Origin: Costus lasius
Taxonomy: Eukaryota; Streptophyta; Magnoliopsida; Zingiberales; Costaceae
Direction of reading: 5' to 3'
Length of the DNA: 64,000 nt
Assembly (NCBI GenBank): GCA_027563935.2
Contig: CM050453.2
Location: 11,488,001-11,552,000, forward strand
The notes under the pieces are model-generated. The model searched no databases, had not been told where the DNA came from, and was given only the letters and a program-made list of their open reading frames with translations. How positions within the stretch are numbered: position 1 is the first letter of the stretch; the number at the start of each line of letters is the position of its first letter. Shown here piece by piece: positions 46,963 through 59,022 of this stretch. Made by a program: the position numbers and the translations under genes.

Positions 46963-48097
46963 TGTCAGGGCTCGGTCTACCCGGTCCGGCCCAAGCCCAA
47001 CGGACGTATGAAATGGGCAGCGGCCCATTCCTCGGAGAGCGCTGCTCTCTCGAATGTCGCTGCGCGGAGCTCGACGGAACCGCGGAGCTCACGTGCGACG
47101 CGGACCCCACGACGACGGCATCAAAAGGATTTCGGCGAAGGAAACGGACGCTGGCGGCGTCCTCTCCGCGAGGCTCGGATGGCTGGCGCGGCAATAGAGT
47201 CTTCGGCGGAAGACTCGGACGGCGTTGACAAAGCTGGAAGAGAGGCGGCGGCTATCTCTTCTATAAAGACCGCCGAGAGGAGCAGAGCCAGGGGATCTTC
47301 AACTCTGATACGAGGGAAGCGAGCTGAGGGCAGCCACGCGGGGAGAGCTCGAGGAGATCCGCCATTAACGACTACAACGAAGCTTGGTGAAGCTTCGACG
47401 AGAGTGAGAGATTGTAACCGGCGTCGAGGAGACGACCGGCGAGGGAGGGGAAGTGGGCGCCGACGGGATCGGTGGAGTTCTGTAACTTCTGGGAAATAAA
47501 ACAGAGCTTCGTTTTATCTCCTTCTTCCCTTCGTGTTCTCTGTGGTGATTCGGCGACAACAGCAGGCGGCTGTCGATCGGCTTCAGACGGAGGAGAGTCG
47601 CGAGCGCAGGCGGCGCTCGGCTTCGATCGCTCGCGGCGTCGCGAGGAAGACGACGACTCGGCGTTCGAGGTGCGAGTCAACGAAACGAGCAGTCAACGCT
47701 CGAATCGAACGAAATCGAAATTGGATTTTGATTTCAGGCTGACGTCAGCGGGGCGACGCTGACGTAAGGCGGCGCGATTTCGAAGCGGCGAACGAAAATT
47801 ACGCGCGGCGAGGATTCGATTGAGGGCTGACGTCACGCCGACGTTAGCAAGGCTTTGATTTTGACTTTGGTCAAAATCGGAAGGGGTATTTTGGAATTAA
47901 GGGTTTTGATTTCTAAATTAGGGTTAGGGTTTCTTTCGTGCGAATTGTATTTTGGGGATAAAAATTATCCGGGGAGATTAGGGTTTCTAATTTCAGGTCG
48001 GAAACCCTAGCGAGAGTTACGTTCTGGTATTCCGCCGGACGGCTCTAGGAAGCGGATAAGCGCTAATTCTAGGCCGATCCGACCGGGGCGTGACAAC
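46963..48097 (+). repeat. 3' LTR of the gag-only gypsy element
   Basis: Starts TGTCAGGGCTCGG and ends GGGGCGTGACAACT (about 1135 bp). The start and end resemble those of the solo LTR at 10995-11699, so both belong to related lineages. Confidence 0.88.
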
Positions 48098-49200
48098 TAG
48101 GATGGATTTTAGGATGGAAGGGATGAGTTGAGAAAAATCTCTCGTATACCAAAATGGATGGATTAAAATAAAGAAAAAATGGGATGGATGAACAAGGAAA
48201 AAATTTCTCATTTCTAATCCGCCCAAATCAGGCGAATTGGAACGCGTGACACGTGACGTGCGACGCGCGACACGCAATGCCGCTCGCCGACCTCATGTAG
48301 ATGCTCGCCCAACTCGTCCACCTCATGCTGGACATCTCCGCACGCAGAGGTCCTCGCCCCACTTGCCTACCTCACGCAAAGGAAGCAGAAACAGACCTCA
48401 CACCACTCGCCGACCTCACGCTAGACGTCATCGCATGCAGATGTCCTCGCCCTGCTTGCTTACCTCACACAGAGGAAGCAGACGCCAACCTCACGGAGAG
48501 GAAGCAGACACTGACCTCATGCTGCTCTCCGACCTCACGCTAGACGTCGTCTCATGAAGACATCCTTGCCCAGCTCATCGACCTCATGCAGACACTCACG
48601 CAAAAGGAAGTAGACGCCGACCTCACGCAAAAGAAGCAGACGCTGACCTAACGCAGAGGAAGCAGACATCGACTCACGTCACTCACCAACCTCACGCTAG
48701 ATGTTGCCTCACGCAGAAGTCCTCACTAGCTCGTAGACTTCATGCAGAGGAAACAGACACCGACCTCACGCGCACACTCACCGAGCTTGTCAACCTCACG
48801 CGGACATCCTCGCCTAACTCACCGACCTCACGCAAACACTCACACAGAGGAACAGACGCCGACCTCACGCCGCTTGCTAGACGTCACTGCTCGTGGATGG
48901 ATGCTGCTTGCGAGCGGATGCTTGCTTGTGGACGATCGGCACTCGTGGTCTTGCCACAATGAGCTCACCCTGCACCTGTCGTCGCGAGCTCGCCTCGCCC
49001 TTGCCGCTGTAGGCATTGCTGTGAGCTTGCCCGCCCTTGCCACTACGAACTTGTCTTGCCCCTATTACTATGAGCTTGCCCATGCCCCTGTCGCCACACG
49101 CTTGCCCCACCCCTTATCACTATGAGCTTGCCCTATCCTTGTTGCCGCCTTCCTCTAGCTGTGAACTCAACTTTGCCCCTATTAGAGGTTCCCGATTCAA
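48098..49200. repeat. GC-rich tandem-repeat block with GGATGGA-rich border
   Basis: Starts with GGATGG words (48101-48190), then CCGCCCAAATCAGGCG (48219-48234), shared with the element at 12.03 kb. 48290-48870 is a degenerate array of CCGACCTCACGCAGAGGAAGCAGACG-like units. 48900-49170 repeats GAGCTTGCCC and CCTTGCCGC words. Short open frames are by-products. No gene is supported. Confidence 0.5.
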
Positions 49201-49675
49201 GTTTAGGTTACATTTATTTTTTAATTATTAATTAAATTTTCTTATGAGGCAAAAAAACATATTGGTATTATATTGTATTTTTAACTATATTTAATACATA
49301 ACTTTTACTTGAGGACATTAATATATTACTTCATAAAATTTAAGTATTCATTTTTAAAATTTAATATAGCATTTCTTTCAAAAATCAATAGTAAAAGGAC
49401 ATATTGACAAATAATACAGCAATAATATATTGGGTAAAATGTAAAATATACCAAAGATAACAATAATAATAACACGGCAACAATATGCAAAATCAGCCAA
49501 AGATAATATGAACAAATTAAATAAAGGGACTATTTCAAAAATTTCAAATATATTGGGAAAATGCAAAATAAGAGCCAAAGTGACGTCAGCTCTCACCGCC
49601 TGCATCGTTCGTCTAATTAACGGGAACCAACTGTCGCCTCAGTACGATTCGAAACCCTAGTTAAAGAAGAAAAGG
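49201..49675. other. AT-rich intergenic DNA
   Basis: No gene. Positions 49430-49530 contain a diverged repeat of CAATAATA / CCAAAGATAA words. Confidence 0.4.
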
Positions 49676-49973
49676 TCTAACCTAGGTACCTAATTTTTAA
49701 TTATTTTTTTTATTTTTTTTAAGAAATAGTCTATACATTATAACCTATTCAATAGTATTAATATTGGAGTATTTTAGATTACATATACTTATTAAAATAT
49801 TTGAAATATTTTTATACAATAAATAATATTTTATTTGTTATGCGATAATGTTTACAAGGTATTTTATAAGTATACGTAATTTAAAATATTCTAATATTAA
49901 TGCGGTTAAATAAATTACAATGTGTAGATTTATTTTTTTTTAAATTTTTTTAATTAAAAGTTTGGTACTTAGG
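49676..49973. mobile_element. Foldback MITE just upstream of the SMARCAL1-like gene
   Basis: Left arm (about 49676-49825) and right arm (about 49840-49973) are inverted copies: CTAGGTACCTAATTTTTAA against TTAAAAGTTTGGTACTTAG, and ACATATACTTATTAAAATAT against ATTTTATAAGTATACGT. It ends about 160 bp before the start codon at 50135, within the likely promoter. Confidence 0.75.
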
Positions 49974-50134
49974 CCTTCTTCTCAACGAAGAAAAGGCCTT
50001 ACCGCGGGCCCTACCGCGCCGAGGGGCGAGGGCTTTGTCTGGAAGGCGAAGGCTCAAGTCATCATGCTCCCTCGTCCGTTGGCAGGGCAAAGCGTTTGAT
50101 TTCAGGAGGGAGTGTATTGTGACAGGTCGTCGCC

Positions 50135-52903
50135 ATGGAAGACGATTGGGATCTTAGCGCCGAAGAGCTCAACTTCTTGGAGGAGGACGCCATCAGGAAG
50201 ATCTCCGAGAGGAAGGCCTCCTCCTCCGCTGCTTCATCTTCTTCTCACCTCACACACCAAGCATCAGCCGCCGCCTCCGCCGCCAATAATTCAATTCCCA
50301 GGCACACCGGGCATCTTCCTTCACGTTCCTCCTTGGAATCCCGCTACAACAAGGTAATAATCATTCAATCGGTCTTCCAGAATTTTTTCAGTGTTTGTAT
50401 AACGTGTTTGATTTCTTGGTCCTTGAAGAAGCTTAAAAATTCGTGGAACCCGTTACATATACTTCTATTCACCAGCAATTTCTTTGTATTTCAAATGTCA
50501 ACAAAACTGTGAATCACTGGGTGAAACTTTTACAAATGAAAACGTTTAGTCCTAAAAACTTTGTGAATTTTCATTTCCTTCGAAAAGTTTATTGAGGATG
50601 CTTTGCTCTTACCAGCGCTCCAACTCTGACCTGTAAATTATATATTGCTGCAGTCAGACAATTTACTGATTATTTTTGTTGGTATTGACTATTGACAGAG
50701 AAGAATTAGGAATATGGAGGTGAAAATTTTAAGGTATTATACCTTTGTTCGCATAAATTTTATCCGTATATAAGTTCAAAGGATAAATACAGAACCTAAG
50801 CACATCTTCCATCTTTCTTGTTCTAACACTCTTATAATAATAATTAGGTATTTCCTGTGGTGCTAGTGAAAGGGTCTGACCTGGTGATTCCTAGTCACTT
50901 GTCCATCTATTATTGGAATGCTTGTTTATTCACCTATACAACGATCAGTTTATTACTTCATGATCAGGCTCTTTCTTACACCTAGTTGACATCGTTTGGG
51001 CTTCATTCCAGTTTAGGTTTCACATTACCTTTTTTGATGTTTGTTTTAAATGTTGGTCTCGAGGTAGCCTAGCCTAATTAACAATTGTAGATAAAGTTTT
51101 GTAGCTGTGCAGATGATTATCTCAACCATTCATATTTCAAACTAAATTATTACATTGTGTTAAATTTTATGGCATATTTTAGGAAATACCTAATTTAGCT
51201 TTCTATTTTTTATTGGCTACTTCTTTGCAACTTGCTTTTTTTTCTTAAATCATTTTTCTAGATCCACTGAAGAGATAAATGGTTGCGTTACATGCACTCC
51301 TTTGAGTAAGATTTATGCTACATTTTAAATCTACTGAATTGAACCCATAGGTGCCTGCTTCTCTTGTACATTCATTTGCAAAACAACAAGACTGAAACCT
51401 ACTTGAAGAACAATTTCATCCATAGATATATCATTCTAATAAGCAATTGTCCTACTTAGTTTTGTCTCTAATCCTCTATGTTTATCTAGGCTGAAGCCTT
51501 CCCTCTGGAAGTTTCTTTAACGGAGACATCCACAGAATCTGGTAAAAGAATCTATTTGTTTCCTTTCTGAATAGTTTTATTTTTAGCGATCACATGTGAA
51601 ACTATTTGAGTTGCTTTGTCTATCTTTTCAGGGAAAAATACTGCATTTGCAATGCCCAAGCTCTCCGTTAGTCTGTTTCTCCATGCAACTGGTGTCATTG
51701 CCTCAAAGTTCTCTTACCATCCGGTAGTGCATCTGCTCATTATCTAATACCTAACATGCATTTAAAGTGCATTTTTATGATGGTATTTGTTATTTCATAT
51801 GTTCATTTAGTTACTTATAGATGCTTTTCACAAGATCCCAAGGGCTACCTGGCATGTAAAAGAAAGGTACTGTAACTTTTATGAAATTTCCAAATGGGAT
51901 GGATTGGTACAAAATTAGTTAGAGTGAATATTTATGTCGTTACATTTTTTATTCCTCAATGGATAAAACACTAGGCTATGGATGTTCCCTCCGTCATCCT
52001 TACCAGTGGCTGAGGAAGTTCTCAGTTCAGTGACTGGTGCAGATGTTGAGGTAAAGTCTCTGTTGTTTCATAAATTTCCATATAGTGGTTGTAGATTTGT
52101 AGTTATATAATTTTCATTTTAATGGTTTAAAAGATTTTTTACAACAAACATGGAGCAAGATATTTCATGGTTCATACTTCCACTTAAATTGTTAACTCAT
52201 TTAAATGCCCATTCTGTCAGGTCCATAAATTGGATCCTTTGGTGTGTCGTGCCCTTTCTGTTGCCTCTTCTGTTCCAGATCTTCGAGGTACATATAGAGC
52301 GATGCATAATTATCTGAACACATGCGTGGAATAGTTAGTAATAGTATTAATATCCTATCAGTATTTTGGTTTTCCACACATACAATCTTAAACGCACGCT
52401 TCAAATGAAAATGCAGTGATGTTATTAATGTTCTAAAATTACTATATTTTCACCCAGTTCTATGCTTATTTCGTTTTCTAAAATGATATTTATCAATGGT
52501 TTTGCTAAAGAGAAATTGTAGCTTCATTCTCCTGGTTGAAATTTGAAGTGATCCTTCGTTCTATTGGTCCGATCTTGTTTTATTATTATTATTATTATTT
52601 ATTTCATTGACTCCTTGTTGGTGTTTGGAGTCTTGATTTCTTTTATCTTTATGATTGCACCCTTTTGTGTTTCTTTTCTGAAAGCGTACACTTTTCAAAA
52701 ATTTATAATTACTTCCAAAATAAACCTTTTAGCTTCCTTCAGCAACATTATTTGTATATGATATTGAGCCTTTGTTCCTTGATAAGCTTTTTTATAGCCT
52801 TTTCCATCTCGATACTAATTACAAAGTCTTGAACAGATCTCTATGACAATATGCCAAGCTATATTGAATCAAAACTTCTACCTTTTCAAAGAGAAGGAGT
52901 AAG
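50135..52903 (+). CDS. SMARCAL1/CHR18-like annealing helicase, N-terminal exons only
   Basis: Seven in-phase exons: 50135-50353, 51490-51541, 51632-51723, 51811-51866, 51975-52050, 52221-52287, 52837-52903 (209 residues). The start ATG gives MEDDWDLSAEELNFLEEDAI, an acidic helical N-terminus. Exons 3-5 encode the HARP domain (MPKLSVSLFLHATG, DAFHKIPRATWHVKER, LWMFPPSSLP). Exon 7 ends with LLPFQREGVR, the motif Q region just before the SNF2 ATPase. Family members reanneal RPA-coated DNA and remodel stalled replication forks in the nucleus. The next exon (with the ADEMGLGKT-type Walker A) was not found anywhere up to 64000, so the gene either has an intron over 11 kb packed with transposons or is truncated. 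The exons present have no lesions. Confidence 0.85.
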
Positions 52904-53859
52904 GTATGCTGTATATGGTCCTTATGATTTGTAAATATAGTAAGAATTCTTTATAAAGATAACTCTGAGATACACATTGGCATGCCAACAAGAAGTATCT
53001 AGTGGTTTATTTATGCATGCCTTACATTTAGTTTGTGCATATGAGGGAATATATACAATACATTATTGATATACTTAATTCTATTAGAGTTATTATATAT
53101 TATAGTGTTTTATTACCATTTTTTTATTCTCATATTGAACCATAAGAACCACGTAATTTCATCGAACATGGTGTTTGAGCAAGTTTTCCCAAAAAATATC
53201 CATACCCCCCTCTTCTCTTATTTCTCTAGCTATTGTTACCTTGCAAACCTCATGTTGCTGAAATCCTAGAGTTTTGTTCTCCATAATGCCTCTAGAAGTC
53301 ACTTGTATTAGTCGAACACAGCCACCTACAACATATGGATGGAGCTGATCATAGCTAGCCATTATAGCTTATATCATACATCCTCATAGCATTGGTCTCC
53401 CGACAACCAACCTGCCTATAACTGACCACCCATGTTATTGGACTTCTTATGCTAGCCTATTTATGGCTGACCTGCAACCCTTCACTTCCTAGTTAAGTTG
53501 GTATGGATACAGCAATAGCAATAAGGTAGTGATGGAATAATGTCAGATCTTCCAAGAGGACATGTTTGTGTTTGCTTTCAACAATTGATTAGTTCTCATG
53601 CTTGACTATCATGATGGTGTTAGAGCGGGTGACATCATAGAAGAATGATGGAGTATGGACCATACCCTTGATGCTTTCTCTTACACACATTTCATATCTC
53701 CTTCTAACAACTTTTATATTCTTATGGATGCTTTGATGCACTAAGCAACTCTTACTCCCTTTTATATGCCTTTATGTATAAACAAGCAATAGCACTTTTA
53801 TTGTCATATGCGAGCAAATGAAAATTATCTCAACTATGCAGTATGCATACATGAATAGG
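52904..53859. other. Downstream of the last SMARCAL1-like exon, AT-rich
   Basis: Starts with a good donor (GTATGC at 52904). No further exon recognised. 53390-53480 reads like degenerate repeat sequence. Confidence 0.45.
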
Positions 53860-55299
53860 TGATATGCCAACCACAAGTGCATGGTTTTAGTATCGAAGTA
53901 ACAAAAATGATTGTTCCCACAAGGACTAAGTGTCAATAACTGTTAAATCAGCCATTAGCTAGACAGTCAAATCAATGTTTTTCAAATAATAACGGAAGAA
54001 AAGGAACTATTAAGTCAAAATAATTTAGCCAAAATAAGAACGACGAGTGAAAAGTTATGATAAGAGAACTTAGGACATTGGGGTGCACCACATTGATATA
54101 AGAAACAGAACCAAAATAAATTAAATAACGATCTATTGCGTTGAAGGGAATTTGCCCTAAATTACCGATTACCTCCTCTTGGCGGTATAATCCGATACCT
54201 AATCGAGTCAGTCTCCTACTCTTGTGGCTTACTAACTCGGACTAGGCCTATTAGGTTTGATGACAAGAGTCTTTCGAGTGAGGTTAACCTACTCTCATGG
54301 TTAATCACACAAGCATGAACTTGATGGATCTAACATCGCGATTTACCTCTCGGTCCTTCTTGCGACGTGTCAAATTCATAAAAATCTAACCAAGGAGTTT
54401 ACACTAAAATAACATAACCAAGTTCATACCAACAACAATAAATCACTTTATAGATGTAAATCAGAGAGTTCAGTTACAAAATATCAATGGGTTAAAACCC
54501 CAAGTCCTAAAAAGAAGATCTACTCCATAGTTTCTATCAATCATACTTTTGAGTTCTCTTAAGAATCACTTTACAAGACCAAGAAAGAAATAAAAAAAAA
54601 CAAGAAAAGGGCGAAAGTCAGTGTCTCCTCTTTCTCAAGGATGAAGAATTGTCGGTCTCTAGCCTCTTCTCCACTTCCCAAGCTTCAAATCTTGATTTTC
54701 ATATCGTTTTGCCCTAGCAATTGCCTCCGCTCTTATTCCAGGTTTCCTCTCCTTTTGAGTCCTAAGTTTTTCCTTTTATATTTAGACTAATCCTAGACTC
54801 TTTTAGGAAGTCTTCCCATGCACTTCTCCTTGTTGCTGACACAAGACAACATCAAAAACGAGTAAAAAGCATATGCAAGTGAGTCCGGCAGAAAAGATCA
54901 GAATTGGGAAGATTTTCAAGACCCCGAAAGTTTATGTGGAAAATTGGCAATTGCGCTGCAGAGACTTCAGGACTGTGAAGATTTTCAGCCCCGGTCCTAG
55001 ATCTTTATGTGGAAAACTGCAATCGTATCATAGAGATTTCAGGACTGTGAAAATTTTTAAGACTTGGTCTTGATTCTTTCTATGGACATTTGCATCGTGA
55101 ATCATCTTAGGACTTCGAAAGTTTTAAAAAATCCTTTGATATTGAGCTATATATCCTACACTCCAGTAAAGATGAGTGGAAGTGAAGATTCTGAAATGAG
55201 ATAATAAAATGAGCCAAAAAAGGTTTAAAGAAATAAGCAATTTGGCTTAAATTCATGGTCAATTCACCTTACAAATTGCTATAAAATTGCAGTGCATCA
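53860..55299 (+). mobile_element. Probable solo LTR (1.44 kb)
   Basis: Begins TGATATGCCAACCACAAGTGC and ends TTGCAGTGCATCA. Flanks ATAGG (53855-53859) and ATATG (55300-55304) match at 4 of 5 positions. The opening (CACAAGTGCATGG ... TTCCCACAAGGACT) and closing (CAATTTGGCTTAAATTCATGG) words are of a kind I know from gypsy-type plant LTRs. No internal domain. It would lie in a SMARCAL1-like intron if that gene continues. Confidence 0.6.
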
Positions 55300-56840
55300 A
55301 TATGTGAGACAACCATTCATGTGTCACTTGGCTATATTTATTCATTGACTATAAACAAGTAGCAATCTTATTGTTGTATGGAGATAACTTAAACTTTATC
55401 TGTATGGACACACGACACTTAGCTACTTGTGTTCTCTCTTAGGAATAAGAATGGGAGATCTAGATCCAATGATAGTGGGTGCATAATCTTATTAGTAAAA
55501 ATATTTATTAAAAGACTAATTTAATATTAATTTTTTATATGTTATTTAATACAACTTACAACGTTTATATGGTATCACTATAGCCAATCAAAAATGTAAA
55601 TTACCTTTATACTATAAAATACATACTTATTCGTATATTTCCTTTTATTCCTATCAAACTCAAAGAATGTATATGAATAGTAATAAAAATCTAAGAATTT
55701 AAAAATAATTAAATAATTAAAATATGTTTTCATATCACTATAAGATTTTACAATGAATTAAATATAGTAATTATAAAACAAGTAAGTTTTTTTAAACTAA
55801 AGGAAAATTATTAAGCGGAGGGAGCAATTGAAATAATATTATTGATAATTAAATTAAGAAAATATAATTTTTTTTGGGCTTAAGACTTAAGTAAAATATT
55901 TGAACTTGGTAAGTAGTTTTGTTGTCTAGGTTTGAAACTCGAAAAGGGCTTGGTCCATTTAGTAAAAATGTATTGAAGTTCCTTAGAACGATTTTCTCCT
56001 TGATCTCTTACAAGCAAGAGAAAACTCCAAACGACCGTCGAAATGTCCTTACTCCAATACTCAAGTCAATATTTGATCAAACCAATAGTTGTAAGAGTTC
56101 CAATGGCTTAGGTTACTTCATCCTCTTCTCACTGTTTGAGGGAATTTAGTACTTGTATGAAGAGATTGAAATGGACTCTTGATCATGTTATTTAGTTTTG
56201 TGTTGATATTGATCCTACTCTAGAGAGGTCGTCTTGTCTGTTCACAAGAGTTTCGGTGTCGTGGTTACCCAATTATACTATGCCATGGTGTCCTTCAACA
56301 GTTGAAGTATAAGGGGTTTGAATTGTGGGGCCATTTGGTGCTTCTGAATTGTTCTAGCTTTGTCCTATTTGAGGTGTTTTACCTTAGTTACTTCTTAGGA
56401 GTTCAACCTTTAAGGATCTTGTGAGTGTTCGACCTTCAAGGGCCTCTCAAGTTCTTGGCACATTTGTGTTCTTCAAGTGATAGGCACCTCCCAAGTGCTC
56501 AAACTCTTGGCTCTTCTTATGTGCTAAGGGCTTATGGGTCTGCACTTTTTGGGATTAAGGATATGACTTTGCTCACTAGGTTAGACTTGTATGGTAGTGG
56601 GTTCACCCTAGACATGCATAAGCCCCCTTGCATTGTGGATTGTTCATAACTTACATATCTTGGAAATTATTATATTTTTTTTTATTAATTGTGTATGATT
56701 TTTACATGAAGGGTGCAATTAATTATAATACCTACTAGTCATACATTAGTTTTATTACCTATATGTGTGTATACATGACTCATAGTTTATAAATTTGAGT
56801 GGGAACAATTCTCCCCTCAATTATATGTGGCCTGCAATTG
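55300..56840. other. AT-rich, no recognised gene
   Basis: Nothing supportable. A short stretch (56400-56520) repeats TTCAACCTT/TCGACCTTCAAGG/CAAGTGCTC words. Confidence 0.4.
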
Positions 56841-57190
56841 TGACGGAGTTAGAAACGCCCAAGAAGACACTCACGGCCCCAGCCGTGAACGGCCTCCAGG
56901 CCGTAGACCCTTGAACGGCTTCACGGGCTCGATCGTAAACCGCTTCCAAGCGACAGACTTCCGCTGAACAGGCCCTATATTCACGGGCCGTGAACAAACT
57001 CACGGCCCTAGCCGTGAACACTATAGACTCCTTCCCATAGACCAGAGAGCCCGCCCAGGGAAAAGCTGCGATAAGTTCACGGGCAAGCCGTGAACACACT
57101 CACAGCCCCGACTGTGAACTGCCCGACATTCAACCACCCGACTGCAGAGTCCACCCTGCAACAATGTGCGATAGAATCATGGGGCATGAA
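56841..57190 (+). repeat. 5' LTR portion, rich in TTCACGG/CCGTGAA hairpins
   Basis: Contains repeated inverted pairs: CACGGccccagCCGTG, TTCACGGgCCGTGAA, TCACGGccctagCCGTGA, GTTCACGGgcaagCCGTGAAC and a variant TCACAGccccgaCTGTGA whose arms changed together. The same type of words continues to about 57350, so the full LTR probably runs further; its end is not defined. Confidence 0.7.
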
Positions 57191-57895
57191 AGTGCGATCG
57201 TTAACGGCCTAGCTCCCTGTCTGCGAGCTATGAAGACTTCACGGGCGGTGAAGGAACTCATGTTTGCACCCGTGAACACCCCAGGTCTGGGACAGACCAG
57301 TACTGTGACCGACTCACAGTCTGTGAATGCGTTCACAGCCTTGACCATGAACACCACCGAAGATCTGAAACCCACCACCTTGTGCATGGTTCGATGAGCT
57401 TAATGAAGCACCCCTACACTTGACCGCTTCGTAGGGGTTATCAGCCCCTCATCCACTATGACAGAGGGTCTTTACCGATGAATTTGGCAACAAGACCCTT
57501 GGAGGAACCTCCGCATGACCGTTACAACAATTGCCTGATCAATACCGTGCGCGAGTCAGCAAATACCGTGTAGAACCAGCCCACCATTAATAGGTTTTGT
57601 TGTTTCGTGGCTACATATCTTGGATGAGCGGAGCCTTGCCTTCGCAGCGTCATGGAGGAATCGTGTGCGCGTCCTTGCTGTGAAAAAATTTGGCTCTATG
57701 AGCGAGGTAAGTACTTTCTATTGTAGTTCGAGCGGTTGCCTTCAAAAGTATGCATCGAAATCGACTTCTCTTCGGTTTTCACCGGGTTTTCCCTTCGTGC
57801 ATGTTTTCATCTTCCCTTGTCCCAAGACCCTCTCCTATTTTCAGCATCATGGTTGTCACCACCCTAGCATAGTGAATTAAGGATAATCCCTCTTA

Positions 57896-58489
57896 AAGTT
57901 CCGTTGTGTCACCTACCTAGGAAAATTCTTGGTCGTCTATTTCGACGACATACTCATTTATAGCCGAAGTCGCGATGATCATTTGGCGCACTTGCAACTT
58001 ACGTTCGAGGTCCTATGTAGGGAGCGCTTCTTTCCTTAACGAAAAGAAGTGTTCATTCCTGCACCCCAAGTCCAGTTTCTCGGCTTCATTGTGTCTGCCT
58101 AGGGTTTGCTAATTGTCCTCAACAAGGTTGAGGCTATTCGGCAATGGCCTGAGCGCACCACCATTACCGAGGTTAGGAGTTTCTTAGGCCTCGCGGCCTT
58201 CTATAGATGCTTTATTAAGGGGTTCAGCACTATCGCGGCCCCCATGACCAACTGCACCAAGAAGGCGGACTTCGAATGGACCCCGACGGCTAGCGTGCGT
58301 TCCTTGCCCTTAAGGACATCATGACCACCGCTCCCGTCCTTCAGCTCCTTGACTTCTCGAAGGTCTTCGAGGTCGCTTGTGACACCTATGGCATAGGCAT
58401 AAGAGGTACCCTTAGCTAGAAAGGCCACCCGATCACGTTCTTCAGCGAGAAGCTGAATGATGTCTGTCAACATTACTCCACCTATGATA
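57896..58489 (+). pseudogene. Gypsy reverse transcriptase C-terminal part and start of RNase H (broken)
   Basis: The YFDD catalytic box (57938-57949) sits in LVVYFDDILIYSRS, followed by QVQFLGFIVSA and the thumb region [14 protein letters not shown]. RNase H begins about 58330. In-frame stops occur near 58036 and 58099. The RT fingers and palm preceding YFDD are absent. Confidence 0.8.
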
Positions 58490-58497
58490 AGGAGTTC

Positions 58498-59022
58498 TAG
58501 GCCTGGCAAAAAATTATACGACCCGCCAACACGACACGACACGACACGAGTTTTCGCGGGTTTGGGTTTAACATAATCGTGTTTCGTGTCATTATCGTGT
58601 CGACCCGTTTATGACACGCTAAAATTCGTGTCGTGTCGTGTCGTGTCGCGGGTTGACCCGTCTAACCCATATATAATATATATTATATAAAATTAATAAT
58701 TTATAGATAATTTTAATATAGTGAGTTAAACAGGTTATTCATGTCGTGTCGTGTCAATCTTGTCGTGTTGTGTCATCTAATAACTTTATATTATAAATCG
58801 TGTCAATCGTGCCGTGTCGTGTCGTGTTATGTGACACGACCTATTTATTAAACGTGTTAATCGTGTCGTGTCGTGTCACCTGTGAAATAAGCGGGTCGTG
58901 TCTGTGTTTCGTATATTGACACGTATACATAAACGGGTCGTGTTCGTGTCAAGCACAATCGTGTCGCGTGTCAAGTATGACACGACACGTTATGACACGC
59001 GAAACACGAATTGCCACCCCTA
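58498..59022. mobile_element. hAT-type MITE inside the gypsy RNase H
   Basis: 525 bp, ends TAGGCCTGGCAA and TTGCCACCCCTA (inverted, two mismatches), perfect 8-bp target duplication AGGAGTTC (58490-58497 and 59023-59030). The interior is full of CGTGTCGTGTC and ACACGACACG words and contains no ORF. The RNase H frame (YDKEF then YAIV) continues across if the element and one duplication are left out, so it inserted into a formerly continuous pol. Relative of the element at 36431-36961. Confidence 0.93.

Larger units (their letters stand above)
44427..48097 (+). mobile_element. Non-autonomous gag-only Ty3/gypsy element
   Basis: Two long direct LTRs (44427-45530, lacking its first about 32 bp, and 46963-48097) enclose only 1.4 kb with gag; no protease, RT or integrase is present. 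A tRNA-Met-type primer-binding site (GGTATCAGAGCAGG, from 45531) follows the 5' LTR, and a GGGCGGGGGA purine tract precedes the 3' LTR. By eye the LTRs differ at about 16 of 1100 positions (about 1.5%, nearly all transitions), so the insertion is recent. The left end is missing, so a target duplication cannot be checked. Confidence 0.88.

Noticed and set aside
48237..49125. Frames rich in Thr/Arg/His/Pro
   Set aside because: They follow the degenerate tandem repeat and change frame with each irregular unit.
57164..57397. Frame over the hairpin-rich LTR
   Set aside because: Noncoding repeat part of the gypsy LTR.
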